Position numbers and translations under genes: made by a program. Positions 1 to 8,695 of a stretch of 64,000 bases of DNA are shown in pieces; within the stretch, counting starts at the first letter, position 1; each line of letters starts with the position of its first letter. The notes below the pieces were generated by a model, which saw only the letters and a program-made list of their open reading frames with translations, was not told where the DNA came from and did no database searches. This DNA is from DATMTS01 sp035564555. GTDB taxonomy: Bacteria > Actinomycetota > Actinomycetes > Actinomycetales > Microbacteriaceae. Location: positions 20,346 to 84,345 of the forward strand of contig DATMTS010000039.1 in NCBI GenBank assembly GCA_035564555.1, read 5' to 3'.

Positions 1-3000
1 CACACCCTGAGCCTGGGAGATCCGAACCTTAAGGCGGGCAACATCGCAGAACCGGTCTGGCAGCGGTGGCGCGCCGAGATCGCCGCCATCGGCGGCCGAT
101 CGCCACTGCTGCACTTCGTCGACAGCGCCCGCACACGCATCGAGCTCTCCACGACGCATCCGGGTGGCTTGCCGCAATTCATCATGGGGCGCACGACGCT
201 GCTCTCCAGCCTGATCCGCGACGAGTTGGCCTTGCGCAACGCGAAGGTCGCCGCGAGCGCGATCAGCGCCAAGGGCATCGAACTGCGCTCGGTGCGCGGC
301 ATCGACGCGGTGCAACTGGCGATCGGACTTGCCCGGTGGCGCTTCGAAGGCGACGAGTTCTGCGCTCCCGTGTTGCTGCGCCCGGTCGCGATCCGGCGTT
401 ACGGCAGGGATTTCGAGCTCAAGCTGCGCGGCAAGGCGGTGCTCAACCCTGAACTGGCACGGGCGCTGCACGACCAGTTCCAGATCACGCTCGACGCCGA
501 GGCGTTCGTCGCGCTCTCCGAGTCGAACGGCGTCTTCAAGCCGCAACCCGTGATCGACCGGCTACGCGGACTGACCAGCCACCTCACCTCGTTCACCGTG
601 CAGCCTCGCCTGGTCGTCTCGTCGTTCGCGGATGTCGCCGGTGCGATGAGCGCCGAGGCGAAAGACCTCGATCACCCGGTGTTGAACGCATTGGCGGGGA
701 ACCCGAGTTCGCGGCGCATGGTCGAGGAGGCCTATCGCCCGGTCGAGATCGTTCCGCAGGACGAGCGGCCGCCGTCGACGGACACCTTGCTGCTGGATGC
801 CGACGAAGAGCAAGACGGCGTGATCGCTCAGATCGCGGCGGGCAATTCGATCGTCGTGAAGACCCTGCCCGGCACCGGTGGCACGCAGACCATCGTCAAC
901 GCACTGGGTGCGCTCGTCGCCGCGCACAAGCGCGTGCTCGTCGTCAGCCCGCGCAGGTCGAGTCTGGACGGCATCGTTCACCGGCTCGAACAGATCGGCT
1001 TGGACGGGCTCGCGGTCACTCCCCGCACCCTGCGGCGCGACCTGATCCGGTCGATCACCCGTGACGAGAAGGCCACTCAACCGCACGTCGCCGAGGTCGA
1101 CGACGCATTGGTGCGCCTGCGCAAAGTGCTGCACGATTACCGTGCCGCGCTCACGCGACGCGACCCCGCGCTCGGCGTGAGCGTTCTGGACGCACTCGAA
1201 GAACTTGCTCGGCTTGCACTGCTGCCGACGCCGCCGGCGACCACGGCGCGTCTCGACCGACGCTCGATAGAAGCGCTTGCGAAAGAGCGTGAGGCTGCGG
1301 CGCAGACCCTGATCAAGGCGGCAGCGCTCGGCGAGTTCCGCTACGGACCGGCGGATTCGCCGTGGTACGGTGCGTCGTTCGACAGCACGGCGGAGGCAAC
1401 CGGCGCCCACCAACTGGCCAAGAAGCTCTCCAGCATCGAGCTTCCCCGGCTGCTCGATCGGGCCAACCGACTGATCGGCGGCACTCGGCTGCGCCCGTTC
1501 GAGACCATCGCCGAGCTCGGCGTCTACCTCCGCCTGCTCGCGGAACTGCGCGAGACGCTCGACAAGTTCCTTCCCGCGGTATTCGATCGGCCCATCACCG
1601 AACTGATCGCCGCGACCTCCGGCCGCAAGGATGCTCCGCAGATGTCCGGAGCCAACCGCAGGAGACTGCGCAAGCTGGCGCTGGAGTACGTGCGACCGGG
1701 CGTGCACGTGAGCGACCTCAACGAGGCGCTGCGGCGCATCCAGCAGCAGCGCACCCTGTGGCAGCGCTTCGCCGAGGCGGGCGCCCCGCCGCAGGTGCCG
1801 GTCGGTATCGCCGACGTGCAGGTGGCCTACCAGCGCGTCGCGTCCGACCTGGCCGGCCTCGACGCGCCGCTGGCGCGCGCCGGCAAGCAGTCGTCGCTGG
1901 CGCTACTGCCGGTCGCTCAGCTGACATACACCCTCTCCGGGCTCGCGGCCGAGTCGGAAGTGCTCGCCAACCTGCAGGAGCGCACCGCGCTGCTCGCCAC
2001 CCTTCGCGAGCTGAACCTGGACCCGCTGCTCGCCGACTTGTCGGTGCGCCACGTGCCCGCGGAGCGAGTGGCCACCGAGCTCGAACTCGCGTGGTGGCAA
2101 TCGGTGCTCGAGACCATGCTCGCCGACGACCGGGCACTGCTGGGTGCCAACACCAAAGTTCTCGACCGCCTGGAAGCAGACTTCCGCCTCGTCGACGAGG
2201 CGCACGCGTCATCGGCAGGGCAGCAACTGGCTTGGCGTCTGGCCGAAGAGTGGAAGATCGGCGTGGTCGACCGGCCGGAGGAGGCCGACGCTCTGCGTCG
2301 CCTGCTGCGCAGCGACCGCACGACGGCGGCAACGCTCGCCGTGGCCGCGCCGCACCTCGCCAGGGCGCTCGCACCGGTCTGGCTCGCCTCGCCGTACGAT
2401 GTCGCCGCCATCCCGCGCGAACTGGGTTTCGACGCCGTGTTCATCGTCGACGCCGGCGCCTGCACCCTCGCGGAGAACATCGACGTGATCCGTCGCGCGC
2501 GCCAGGTCGTCGCCTTCGGCGATCCCGTCACCCAGACGCCGTCCCCGTTCGAGATCGCCGTGAGTGAGGCATCCGACGACGGGCCGGCGGGCGGCGAAGA
2601 ACTCGATGTCGACGCTCTGCACGGCCAATCCGCACTCGCCCAGCTGAGCGGACTGTTGCCGGTCTTCACGCTCAGCCGCAGCTATCGGGCGGGAGGCGAC
2701 GACCTCGCCGAGCTCATCAACCGGCGGTTCTACGGCGGCAAGATCGAGTCGCTGCCGTGGGCCGGCACGTTCCTCGGTCACGGCAGCCTCACCTTGAACT
2801 TCGTGCGCGGCGGGCACGGGATGCCCGACGTCGAGACGGGAGCCGTCGAGAGCGTCGACAGTGAGGTCGCGAAGGTCGTCGAACTCGTGCTCGACCATGC
2901 GACGCATCGCCCACGGGAGTCGCTCATGGTCGTCACCGCCAGCGCGCGACACGCGGTGCGGGTGCATCAGGCCGTGCTCAGCGCGTTCGCGAGCCGATCC

Positions 3001-3681
3001 GACCTCAGCGACTTCATCCTCAGCGACCGCGCAGAGCCGTTCACCGTCGTGACGCTGGACCAGTCGGTGGCGCAGAGTCGCGATCGCGTGATCTTCTCGA
3101 TCGGCTACGGGCGCACCCCGCACGGTCGTCTGCTCTCGAATTTCGGTTCGCTCGCCGAGCCCGGGGGTGATCGTCTGCTCGCCGTCGGGCTCACCAGGGC
3201 GCGCCGTTCCATGGATATCGTCTCGTGCTTCCGCCCGGAGGACATCGACGAATCACGGATGCGGCACGGCATCATCGCCCTCGCCCGCGTTCTGGGCGAG
3301 GCCGCCGCCATCTCCTCCGGCGTGAACGACATCCCGGATGACAGCGAGCCCCTGCTGGTCGACCTGGCTTGTCGTCTTGAGCGGTTCGGTTTGACCGTGC
3401 AGCTGGGGCATCGCGGCAGACTGCCGCTCGTCGCTTCGTACCGGGGTAAAGCGGTCGTCGTCGAGACGGACGCCGTCGTCACCAAGGGCAGCCTGCGCGA
3501 ATCGCTGCGGCTGCGTCCCGAAGTGCTGCGCCGGCTCGGCTGGCACTACCTGCGCGTGCACAGCTTCGAGCTTTTCAGCGACCCGGAGTCGGTGGCCGCA
3601 AAGGTCGCGAAGCTGATCGGCGTCGAACCGCAGGTCACCACCGAGACGGCCCCGATCGACATCCCCGTCGTCACCAGCTGA
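1..3681 (+). CDS. Superfamily 1 helicase-like protein with C-terminal restriction-endonuclease-like domain, 5' end outside window
   Basis: The reading frame is open from base 1, so the true start lies upstream; 1,226 residues are visible. The layout follows large SF1 (DUF4011-like) helicases: an N-terminal region, a P-loop position at visible residues 290-297, a Walker B position near 817, a GDP-x-x-Q-like motif (FGDPVTQTPS), a motif VI-like LAVGLTRARR, and a C-terminal segment resembling Vsr/REase-fold domains (VVVETDAVVTKGS). The P loop reads PGTGGTQT, where the family has PGTGK(S/T)QT, so the catalytic lysine is missing. Walker B reads VFIVDAGA, lacking the usual DE pair. Family membership is inferred from motif order. 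Helicase or ATPase activity is doubtful; a DNA-binding or defence-related role is possible but not shown. Confidence 0.8.
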   Translation, partial: HTLSLGDPNLKAGNIAEPVWQRWRAEIAAIGGRSPLLHFVDSARTRIELSTTHPGGLPQFIMGRTTLLSSLIRDELALRNAKVAASAISAKGIELRSVRGIDAVQLAIGLARWRFEGDEFCAPVLLRPVAIRRYGRDFELKLRGKAVLNPELARALHDQFQITLDAEAFVALSESNGVFKPQPVIDRLRGLTSHLTSFTVQPRLVVSSFADVAGAMSAEAKDLDHPVLNALAGNPSSRRMVEEAYRPVEIVPQDERPPSTDTLLLDADEEQDGVIAQIAAGNSIVVKTLPGTGGTQTIVNALGALVAAHKRVLVVSPRRSSLDGIVHRLEQIGLDGLAVTPRTLRRDLIRSITRDEKATQPHVAEVDDALVRLRKVLHDYRAALTRRDPALGVSVLDALEELARLALLPTPPATTARLDRRSIEALAKEREAAAQTLIKAAALGEFRYGPADSPWYGASFDSTAEATGAHQLAKKLSSIELPRLLDRANRLIGGTRLRPFETIAELGVYLRLLAELRETLDKFLPAVFDRPITELIAATSGRKDAPQMSGANRRRLRKLALEYVRPGVHVSDLNEALRRIQQQRTLWQRFAEAGAPPQVPVGIADVQVAYQRVASDLAGLDAPLARAGKQSSLALLPVAQLTYTLSGLAAESEVLANLQERTALLATLRELNLDPLLADLSVRHVPAERVATELELAWWQSVLETMLADDRALLGANTKVLDRLEADFRLVDEAHASSAGQQLAWRLAEEWKIGVVDRPEEADALRRLLRSDRTTAATLAVAAPHLARALAPVWLASPYDVAAIPRELGFDAVFIVDAGACTLAENIDVIRRARQVVAFGDPVTQTPSPFEIAVSEASDDGPAGGEELDVDALHGQSALAQLSGLLPVFTLSRSYRAGGDDLAELINRRFYGGKIESLPWAGTFLGHGSLTLNFVRGGHGMPDVETGAVESVDSEVAKVVELVLDHATHRPRESLMVVTASARHAVRVHQAVLSAFASRSDLSDFILSDRAEPFTVVTLDQSVAQSRDRVIFSIGYGRTPHGRLLSNFGSLAEPGGDRLLAVGLTRARRSMDIVSCFRPEDIDESRMRHGIIALARVLGEAAAISSGVNDIPDDSEPLLVDLACRLERFGLTVQLGHRGRLPLVASYRGKAVVVETDAVVTKGSLRESLRLRPEVLRRLGWHYLRVHSFELFSDPESVAAKVAKLIGVEPQVTTETAPIDIPVVTS

Positions 3682-3720
3682 CCCGCTCCGCTGCGACGGC
3701 GCGCGGCTTAAGCTGGACCG

Positions 3721-3915
3721 ATGGCATCCGAGAACGAGCGACGGCACAGGCGCGTCCGGCGACCCGGCGCTGCGGGAGCAGACCCCGCGCCGCAGCGCGA
3801 CTCGGCAGGTCGACCCGTGCGAGCGAAGGAAGACGCGGACGCTGCCTGGGGCGGCCGAAGCGAACCGGACTCCAACGATGAGCGCCTGAAACGCGACGTG
3901 CCGCCACACTGGTGA
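3721..3915 (+). CDS. Small conserved-looking hypothetical protein (64 aa)
   Basis: A 64-residue, highly charged protein that starts MASENERRHRR and ends SNDERLKRDVPPHW. No membrane segment or signal peptide is visible. The C-terminal (N/D)DERLKRDVPPHW pattern resembles short hypothetical proteins I have seen in Actinobacteria, which is the main reason to keep it. No clear ribosome binding site precedes the ATG, so it may be leaderless. It lies between the helicase-like gene and the convergent mscL. Function unknown. Confidence 0.5.
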   Translation: MASENERRHRRVRRPGAAGADPAPQRDSAGRPVRAKEDADAAWGGRSEPDSNDERLKRDVPPHW

Positions 3916-3959
3916 CACGCTGATCCCGAGTCGACCCGGATGCCGTGATGCGCGCGGCG

Positions 3960-4397
3960 TCAGCCCTGGTGTTTGCCGGCGCCTTCGCCGGGCGCCCGCG
4001 CGAGCAGGTCTCGGATCTCGGTGAGCAGGTCGAGTTCGGTGGGCGGCGCATCCTCCGGCTCGGTCTCGCCCGACTTGCGGCGCTCGGCGACTCGCTTCAG
4101 CAGCGAGTTCACCGGAAGCACGACCGCGAAGTACACGACCGCCGCCACGATGAGGAAGTTGATCAACGCGGCGATGAAGGCGCCGAACACGATCTTCGCG
4201 CTGCCGCCCGACACCGTCGGTATCGTCAGGACGAGTGCCTTGCTGAGACTGTTGGCGTTGAACACCGCCCCGATCAGCGGGTTGATGATCGCGTTGACGA
4301 GCGCTGTGACGACCAGTCCGAACGCGGTGCCGATGACGACCGCGACAGCGAGATCCATCACGTTCCCCCGCATGATGAACTCTTTGAAACCCTTCAT
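3960..4397 (-). CDS. mscL: Large-conductance mechanosensitive channel MscL
   Basis: Encodes the pentameric inner-membrane safety valve that opens under membrane tension and releases solutes on hypo-osmotic shock. The 145-residue product begins MKGFKEFIMRGNVMDLAVAV, the classic MscL N terminus and first helix. TM1 (about residues 14-45) is followed by a periplasmic loop, TM2 (about 67-93, IVFGAFIAALINFLIVAAVV) and a charged cytoplasmic helix with E/D-rich residues near the end. Length and motif order match the family. It is followed on the same strand by nothing closer than the convergent small gene; the fmdB-type gene lies just upstream. Confidence 0.95.
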   Translation of the reverse strand: MKGFKEFIMRGNVMDLAVAVVIGTAFGLVVTALVNAIINPLIGAVFNANSLSKALVLTIPTVSGGSAKIVFGAFIAALINFLIVAAVVYFAVVLPVNSLLKRVAERRKSGETEPEDAPPTELDLLTEIRDLLARAPGEGAGKHQG

Positions 4398-4439
4398 GAC
4401 ATCCCCCCTCGGATCCTGTGCTGTTATTGTCTTCCGCGA

Positions 4440-4802
4440 TCAGGCGGCGGGTGCCGCCTTCGAGCCAGAAGAGCCCGACGTCTGCGAACCGGAGGACCCA
4501 GAGGAGCTCGAGGAGCTCGAGGACCCGGAGGAACTCGCGCCGGCCGAGGCGGCATCCTTCTTCGGTGCGCCGCCCTTCTTCGCGCCGTCCTTCTTCGCTC
4601 CTTCGGAACCGGAGCCCTTGGCGGCCGCGCGCGAGTCGGTTCGGTAGAAGCCCGAACCGTTGAATGTCACTCCGACCACCCCGAATACCTTCCGCAGCCT
4701 GCCGCCGCACGAGGGACACTCGCTGAGTGAGGCATCCGAGAAGGCCTGCTGGATGTCGAATGCGTTGCCGCACTCGGTGCATTTGTACGAATAGGTGGGC
4801 AC
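4440..4802 (-). CDS. FmdB-type zinc-ribbon protein with long Ser/Ala tail
   Basis: The protein starts at a GTG (4800-4802) giving VPTYSYKCTECGNAFDIQQ, the invariant beginning of FmdB/CxxC_CXXC_SSSS regulators. The open frame continues upstream, but a start there would bury this terminus. CxxC pairs at residues 8-11 and about 29-32 form a zinc ribbon. After about residue 55 comes a low-complexity tail: Lys/Gly/Ala repeats, then a run of serines broken by glycine (about residues 88-112). The family name comes from the formamidase cluster; its molecular role is unknown. It lies 31 bp downstream of the cyclo-ligase gene on the same strand, so co-transcription is likely. Confidence 0.85.
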   Translation of the reverse strand: MPTYSYKCTECGNAFDIQQAFSDASLSECPSCGGRLRKVFGVVGVTFNGSGFYRTDSRAAAKGSGSEGAKKDGAKKGGAPKKDAASAGASSSGSSSSSSSSGSSGSQTSGSSGSKAAPAA

Positions 4803-4833
4803 TGTGTCTCTCGATCTGTCTGTTCGTCGCCGG

Positions 4834-5415
4834 CTAGGAGAACTGAACGATCCTGGTCGGGGTGACTGCTCCGTCGACGCTCTGGTCGTGTCGCTCCCGC
4901 GGCACCTCGTCCAGGAGTTCTCCGTCGAACACCACGGCATACACCGGAGGACATTTTTCCATGCTGCCCAGGGTTTTGTCGAAGTAGCCGCGACCCCATC
5001 CCATGCGCATGCCTGTTGCGTCGACCGCGGCGGCAGGAACGACGATCAGGTCTACGTCGTTGATCGCGATCGGCCCGAGCAGGTCGCCGACGGCTTCCGG
5101 CAGTCCGAGCAGGCTCTGGGTCTCGGTCTCGCCGTCGCCGACGGTCCAGTCGAGCAGGCCGTCTTCGCGTGAGATGGGCAGCAGCACGCGCACCCCGTTG
5201 TCGCGCGCCCAATTCAGATAGGGGCGGGTGTTGGGCTCATTGGGCCCGGAGAGGTAGCACGAGACGGAACGCGCGGACAGGTTGCCCGTCAAGTCGATGA
5301 GGTTGCGGGTGATGCCCGTGGCGGCAGCATCCCGCTCGGTCGAGGTCAGGTTGCGGCGGCGCTCGCGCAACTCGGCGCGTAGGGCTCGCTTCTGATTGCT
5401 CGCCTCGTCCGCCAT
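4834..5415 (-). CDS. 5-formyltetrahydrofolate cyclo-ligase
   Basis: Converts 5-formyl-THF and ATP to 5,10-methenyl-THF, returning a storage folate to the one-carbon pool. The 193-residue product has the N-terminal basic helix with KRALRAELRERRR (nucleotide/phosphate contacts), a central LISREDG-like region and the signature MRMGWGRGYFDKTL at about residues 136-149, which forms the ATP/folate site. Length is typical (180-200). It is divergent from galU, with 57 bp between the starts, and is followed by the FmdB-type gene. Confidence 0.93.
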   Translation of the reverse strand: MADEASNQKRALRAELRERRRNLTSTERDAAATGITRNLIDLTGNLSARSVSCYLSGPNEPNTRPYLNWARDNGVRVLLPISREDGLLDWTVGDGETETQSLLGLPEAVGDLLGPIAINDVDLIVVPAAAVDATGMRMGWGRGYFDKTLGSMEKCPPVYAVVFDGELLDEVPRERHDQSVDGAVTPTRIVQFS

Positions 5416-5472
5416 GCGGCAATCCTATGGTCTGCCGGGCGATCGACTGCGGATGCCGATAGCCTTGCCACC

Positions 5473-6420
5473 ATGCGCAACAAGATAACCAAGGCGGTCA
5501 TCCCGGCCGCGGGACTCGGAACGCGATTCCTGCCCGCGACCAAGGCCATGCCGAAGGAGATGCTGCCCGTCGTCGACAAGCCGGCGATCCAATACGTGGT
5601 CGAAGAGGCGGTCGATGCGGGGCTCAGCGATGTGCTGATGGTGACCGGTCGTAACAAGACGGCGCTCGAGAATCACTTCGATCGAGCCACCGAGATCGAG
5701 ACGACCTTGTTGAAGAAGGGCGACACCGACCGGTTGCAGCGGGTGAACTTCTCGACCGATCTCGCCGACATGCACTACGTGCGCCAGGGCGACCCGAAGG
5801 GTCTGGGCCACGCCGTGCTGCGTGCGAAGATGCACGTCGGCAACCAGTCGTTCGCGGTCTTGCTGGGCGACGACATCATCGACAGCCGCGATGTGCTGTT
5901 GAAACGGATGCTGGACGTCGCCGGTGAGCGTAATGCGACCGTCGTCGCGCTGCTCGAGGTCGAGCCCGACCAGATCGCCCTCTATGGCGCTGCCCAGGTC
6001 GATGCCACCGACGAGGACGACGTCGTGCGAGTGCGCGGTCTGGTGGAGAAGCCTTCGCCGCAGGACGCGCCGTCGAACCTGGCCATCATCGGACGCTATG
6101 TGCTGCGACCGGAGGTTTTCGATGTGCTCGAACACACGGCTCCGGGCAAAGGCGGCGAGATCCAGCTCACGGATGCGTTGCAGGAACTCGCAGCGGACGA
6201 GTCGATCGCCGGAGGCGTGTACGGGGTCGTGTTCCGCGGGCGCCGCTACGACACCGGCGACCGTCTCGATTATCTGAAGGCCATCGTGCAACTCGCCGCC
6301 GACCGGGACGACCTCGGGCCGGATTTCCGCCCCTGGCTGCGGTCGTTCGCGCTGGGCCTCGAGTCCGACTTTCCGGATCACGGCACGATCGATGAGCGCG
6401 GCGTGACCGCCGGTCGCTGA
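5473..6420 (+). CDS. galU: UTP--glucose-1-phosphate uridylyltransferase
   Basis: Makes UDP-glucose from UTP and glucose-1-phosphate, feeding cell-envelope glycan and exopolysaccharide synthesis. The 315-residue protein has the nucleotidyltransferase signature AAGLGTRFLPATKAMPKEML at residues 12-31, the substrate-binding VDKPAIQYVVEEAV, the acidic metal site in LLGDDIID and the VEKP motif near residue 190. Length matches bacterial GalU. It lies upstream of the acetyltransferase gene with a short gap (32 bp), so the two may be co-transcribed. Confidence 0.94.
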   Translation: MRNKITKAVIPAAGLGTRFLPATKAMPKEMLPVVDKPAIQYVVEEAVDAGLSDVLMVTGRNKTALENHFDRATEIETTLLKKGDTDRLQRVNFSTDLADMHYVRQGDPKGLGHAVLRAKMHVGNQSFAVLLGDDIIDSRDVLLKRMLDVAGERNATVVALLEVEPDQIALYGAAQVDATDEDDVVRVRGLVEKPSPQDAPSNLAIIGRYVLRPEVFDVLEHTAPGKGGEIQLTDALQELAADESIAGGVYGVVFRGRRYDTGDRLDYLKAIVQLAADRDDLGPDFRPWLRSFALGLESDFPDHGTIDERGVTAGR

Positions 6421-6452
6421 CCGCCGCGGCTGAACCAGAACGGACGCCGGGC

Positions 6453-7094
6453 GTGTATGTTCCGACCCTGACCGATGGACCCGTCTCGCTGCGTCCGATC
6501 CGGTTGCGTGACACGCGTGCGCTCGAGCGAGAGTTGCTCGAGAACCGCTCCTGGTTGCGCAAATGGGAGGCGACGAGCCCGCACGCGCCGATGGGGTTCG
6601 ACACGCGCGCGAGCATCAGGTCGTTGCAGTCCAACGCGCGCGCCGGGCACGGCCTGCCGTTCGTGCTGGAGTACGGCGGCGAACTAGCCGGCCAGTTGAA
6701 CGTGTCGTCGATCACCTACGGATCTCTGGGGTCGGCATCAATCGGCTATTGGGTCGGCGAGCGCTTCGCAGGCAAGGGCATCACCCCCACATCCGTCGCG
6801 CTGGCCACGGACTACTGCTTCTTCCAGATCGGATTGCACCGGATGGAGATCTGCATCCGGCCGGAGAACGCTCCCAGCCTGCGGGTCGTTCAGAAGCTCG
6901 GATTCCGATACGAGGGACTTCGGCGCCGGTTCATTCACATCAACGGCGATTGGCGCGATCATTTCTGCTTCGCGCTCGTGGTCGAAGAGGTGCGTGAGGG
7001 CGTCCTGCGGCGCTGGCGGGAGGGTCGCGCGCCGGAGGAAGCAGCCCGAGTGCCCGAGGCCGACCTCGCCGCAGCGGCGCGGCCGCTGATCTGA
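6453..7094 (+). CDS. GNAT-family N-acetyltransferase (RimJ/RimL-like)
   Basis: A 213-residue acetyltransferase starting at GTG (VYVPTLTDGPVSLRPIRLRD). The N-terminal VSLRPIRLRD strand, the IGYWVGERFAGKGITPTSV acetyl-CoA-binding stretch (about residues 96-114) and the HRMEICIRPENAPSLRVVQK strand-helix (about 129-148) are typical of RimJ/RimL enzymes that acetylate ribosomal-protein N termini or other amines. The C-terminal 30 residues are Glu/Ala/Arg-rich and probably disordered. It lies directly after galU on the same strand. Substrate unknown. Confidence 0.88.
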   Translation: MYVPTLTDGPVSLRPIRLRDTRALERELLENRSWLRKWEATSPHAPMGFDTRASIRSLQSNARAGHGLPFVLEYGGELAGQLNVSSITYGSLGSASIGYWVGERFAGKGITPTSVALATDYCFFQIGLHRMEICIRPENAPSLRVVQKLGFRYEGLRRRFIHINGDWRDHFCFALVVEEVREGVLRRWREGRAPEEAARVPEADLAAAARPLI

Positions 7095-7219
7095 CGATCC
7101 GGCCACCACGGTCGGCTCGGGGCTGCGACGCGAGGCGAGGCCGTGAGTTGGACGCGGCGATCGGTGACACGCGCGTCGCGCATGGCGCCCGATCGGCCGC
7201 GCGCCCGTACCGTAGAGCC

Positions 7220-8344
7220 ATGCGCGGGGACCTGTTGGGTGGGGGAGTGGTCGTCGCCGTCGCGGCCGCCCTCTGGTTGATCTATCTCGTGCCCACCTGG
7301 CTGCACCGTCGCGAGTACCTCGCGACCGAACGCAACGCGGTGCGGCTGCAGCAGACGTTGCGCATCCTGGCTGAGACGGCCGAGACCCCGCGCGAGGTGC
7401 ACCTCGAGGCGACGGCACGTGAGGTCGCTCGTCAGCGCAAGGCTCTGAAGGCCGCGCAGCGCGTCGCCGAGGCGCAGGCGCGAGAGGCTGCCGAACAGCA
7501 GGCGAAGCTCATCGCCGAGCGCCAACTGCGCGAGAGCGCTGCCGCCTCGCGAATCGCCCGCCCCCGCGCCGTCGCGGCGCGACCCGAGGCGGGCACTGCC
7601 GATGCCGCGCGCATGACTGCCGCGACCGACACCCCTTCGGGCATCATCGGGGCATACGCGGACGTCGCGACCGCAGACGCTCGTCGCGCTGCCCGCCTGC
7701 GGCGACGCCTGCGCGCGCTGAGCTCGTTCGGGATGCTCGTTTCTCTTGCCGCCGCCGCGTGGGGCGGCGTCTGGATCGCGGTGGACGGCACCTGGCCTCT
7801 GCTGGCCGGGTCGGTCGCAACGCTCGCGTGCTTCGTCGTCGCCTTGAACCGGCTCGCTGCGCCGAGCGCCCGCACCGTCGCACCGGCTGCCGCGGCGCCG
7901 GAGTCGAGCGAACTCTTCGACCATGCCGACCACCCCGACCACGCCGAGCACGGCACACCCGAGGTGCCTCAGGAAGCGTCGACCTGGACCCCACGGCCGC
8001 TGCCCAAGCCGCTGCACTTGTCACGCGGAACGATCGCCGCGAGCGCGATGGCGTCCGTGGACGCGGCCGTCGAGCTGCGACGGGCCGCCGCGCGCGCGGA
8101 ACTGGATCGCAAGGCGGCAGGGGTCGAGCCTGAACTGCCCCGCCTCCGACCCGCCGCGGAGCAGGCGATCGCGGCATCCGCGCAGTCGCTGCCGCGGGCA
8201 TCCGCTCAGTCGTCTGCACATCGCGAACCGGAGCTCGTCAAGGCAACCGGCACCGATGGCCGATACGCGACGATGGGCGTCGTGGGCACCGTCGGCGGCT
8301 CGCGTCTCGACTTGGACGCCGTGCTGCGGCGCCGTCGCGGCTGA
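7220..8344 (+). CDS. Hypothetical membrane-anchored protein with coiled coil
   Basis: The ATG at 7220 is chosen because the protein then begins MRGDLLGGGVVVAVAAALWL, with a first membrane segment at about residues 9-25. A long Ala/Arg/Glu-rich stretch (about 60-130, predicted coiled coil) follows, then two further hydrophobic segments (about 170-215), then a His/Asp-rich patch (FDHADHPDHAEHG), and a soluble C-terminal third. The 374-residue protein matches no enzyme family I recognise. It lies between the acetyltransferase and tRNA-Ala. Its layout suggests a structural or envelope-associated protein; this is inference. Confidence 0.75.
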   Translation: MRGDLLGGGVVVAVAAALWLIYLVPTWLHRREYLATERNAVRLQQTLRILAETAETPREVHLEATAREVARQRKALKAAQRVAEAQAREAAEQQAKLIAERQLRESAAASRIARPRAVAARPEAGTADAARMTAATDTPSGIIGAYADVATADARRAARLRRRLRALSSFGMLVSLAAAAWGGVWIAVDGTWPLLAGSVATLACFVVALNRLAAPSARTVAPAAAAPESSELFDHADHPDHAEHGTPEVPQEASTWTPRPLPKPLHLSRGTIAASAMASVDAAVELRRAAARAELDRKAAGVEPELPRLRPAAEQAIAASAQSLPRASAQSSAHREPELVKATGTDGRYATMGVVGTVGGSRLDLDAVLRRRRG

Positions 8345-8432
8345 CGGATTTCCGAGTCACCGCGGTGCCGTTGAAGGGCCGCCGGGCAGACTTCGCCGCA
8401 CGCGGGATCGTGATAATGTTTCTAACGCACTT

Positions 8433-8505
8433 GGGGCTATGGCGCAGTTGGTAGCGCGTCTCGTTCGCAATGAGAAGGTCCGGGGTTCGAATCCCCGTAG
8501 CTCCA
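8433..8505 (+). tRNA. tRNA-Ala (anticodon CGC)
   Basis: A 73-nt cloverleaf. The acceptor stem GGGGCTA (8433-8439) pairs with TAGCTCC (8498-8504), with discriminator A at 8505. The D arm has GCGC-AGTTGGTA-GCGC. The anticodon stem is TCTCG/TGAGA around loop TTCGCAA, so the anticodon is CGC, reading codon GCG. The T arm is CGGGG-TTCGAAT-CCCCG. The 3' CCA is not encoded. An AT-rich element (TAATGT) about 20 nt upstream could be its -10 box. A terminator follows about 70 nt downstream. Confidence 0.97.
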
Positions 8506-8576
8506 CTTAAGAGGTTCACTGCAACCGACGTCCTCGTATGCCGGTTGATGGTTGCCAAGTCGTCGCAATTCCGCCA

Positions 8577-8596
8577 GGCCGTCCTTCGGGGCGGCC
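8577..8596 (+). terminator. Intrinsic terminator after tRNA-Ala
   Basis: An 8-bp stem GGCCGTCC / GGGCGGCC (one G-T pair) closed by a stable TTCG tetraloop and followed by TTTGGCCTTTT. It lies downstream of tRNA-Ala and upstream of the 8696 gene, so it probably ends the tRNA transcript. Confidence 0.8.
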
Positions 8597-8695
8597 TTTG
8601 GCCTTTTCAGGCGCACGATCTCTGCCACTGGCGTGTTCTTGTCCGGCTCGTCGTCGCGATCACTATGCTGACAGCCTCAGCCTGGAAGGTGTGCC

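Noticed and set aside
562..1707. 381-codon frame antisense to the helicase-like gene
   Set aside because: Arg/Gln/Asp-rich product with no motif, lying fully inside a better-supported gene.
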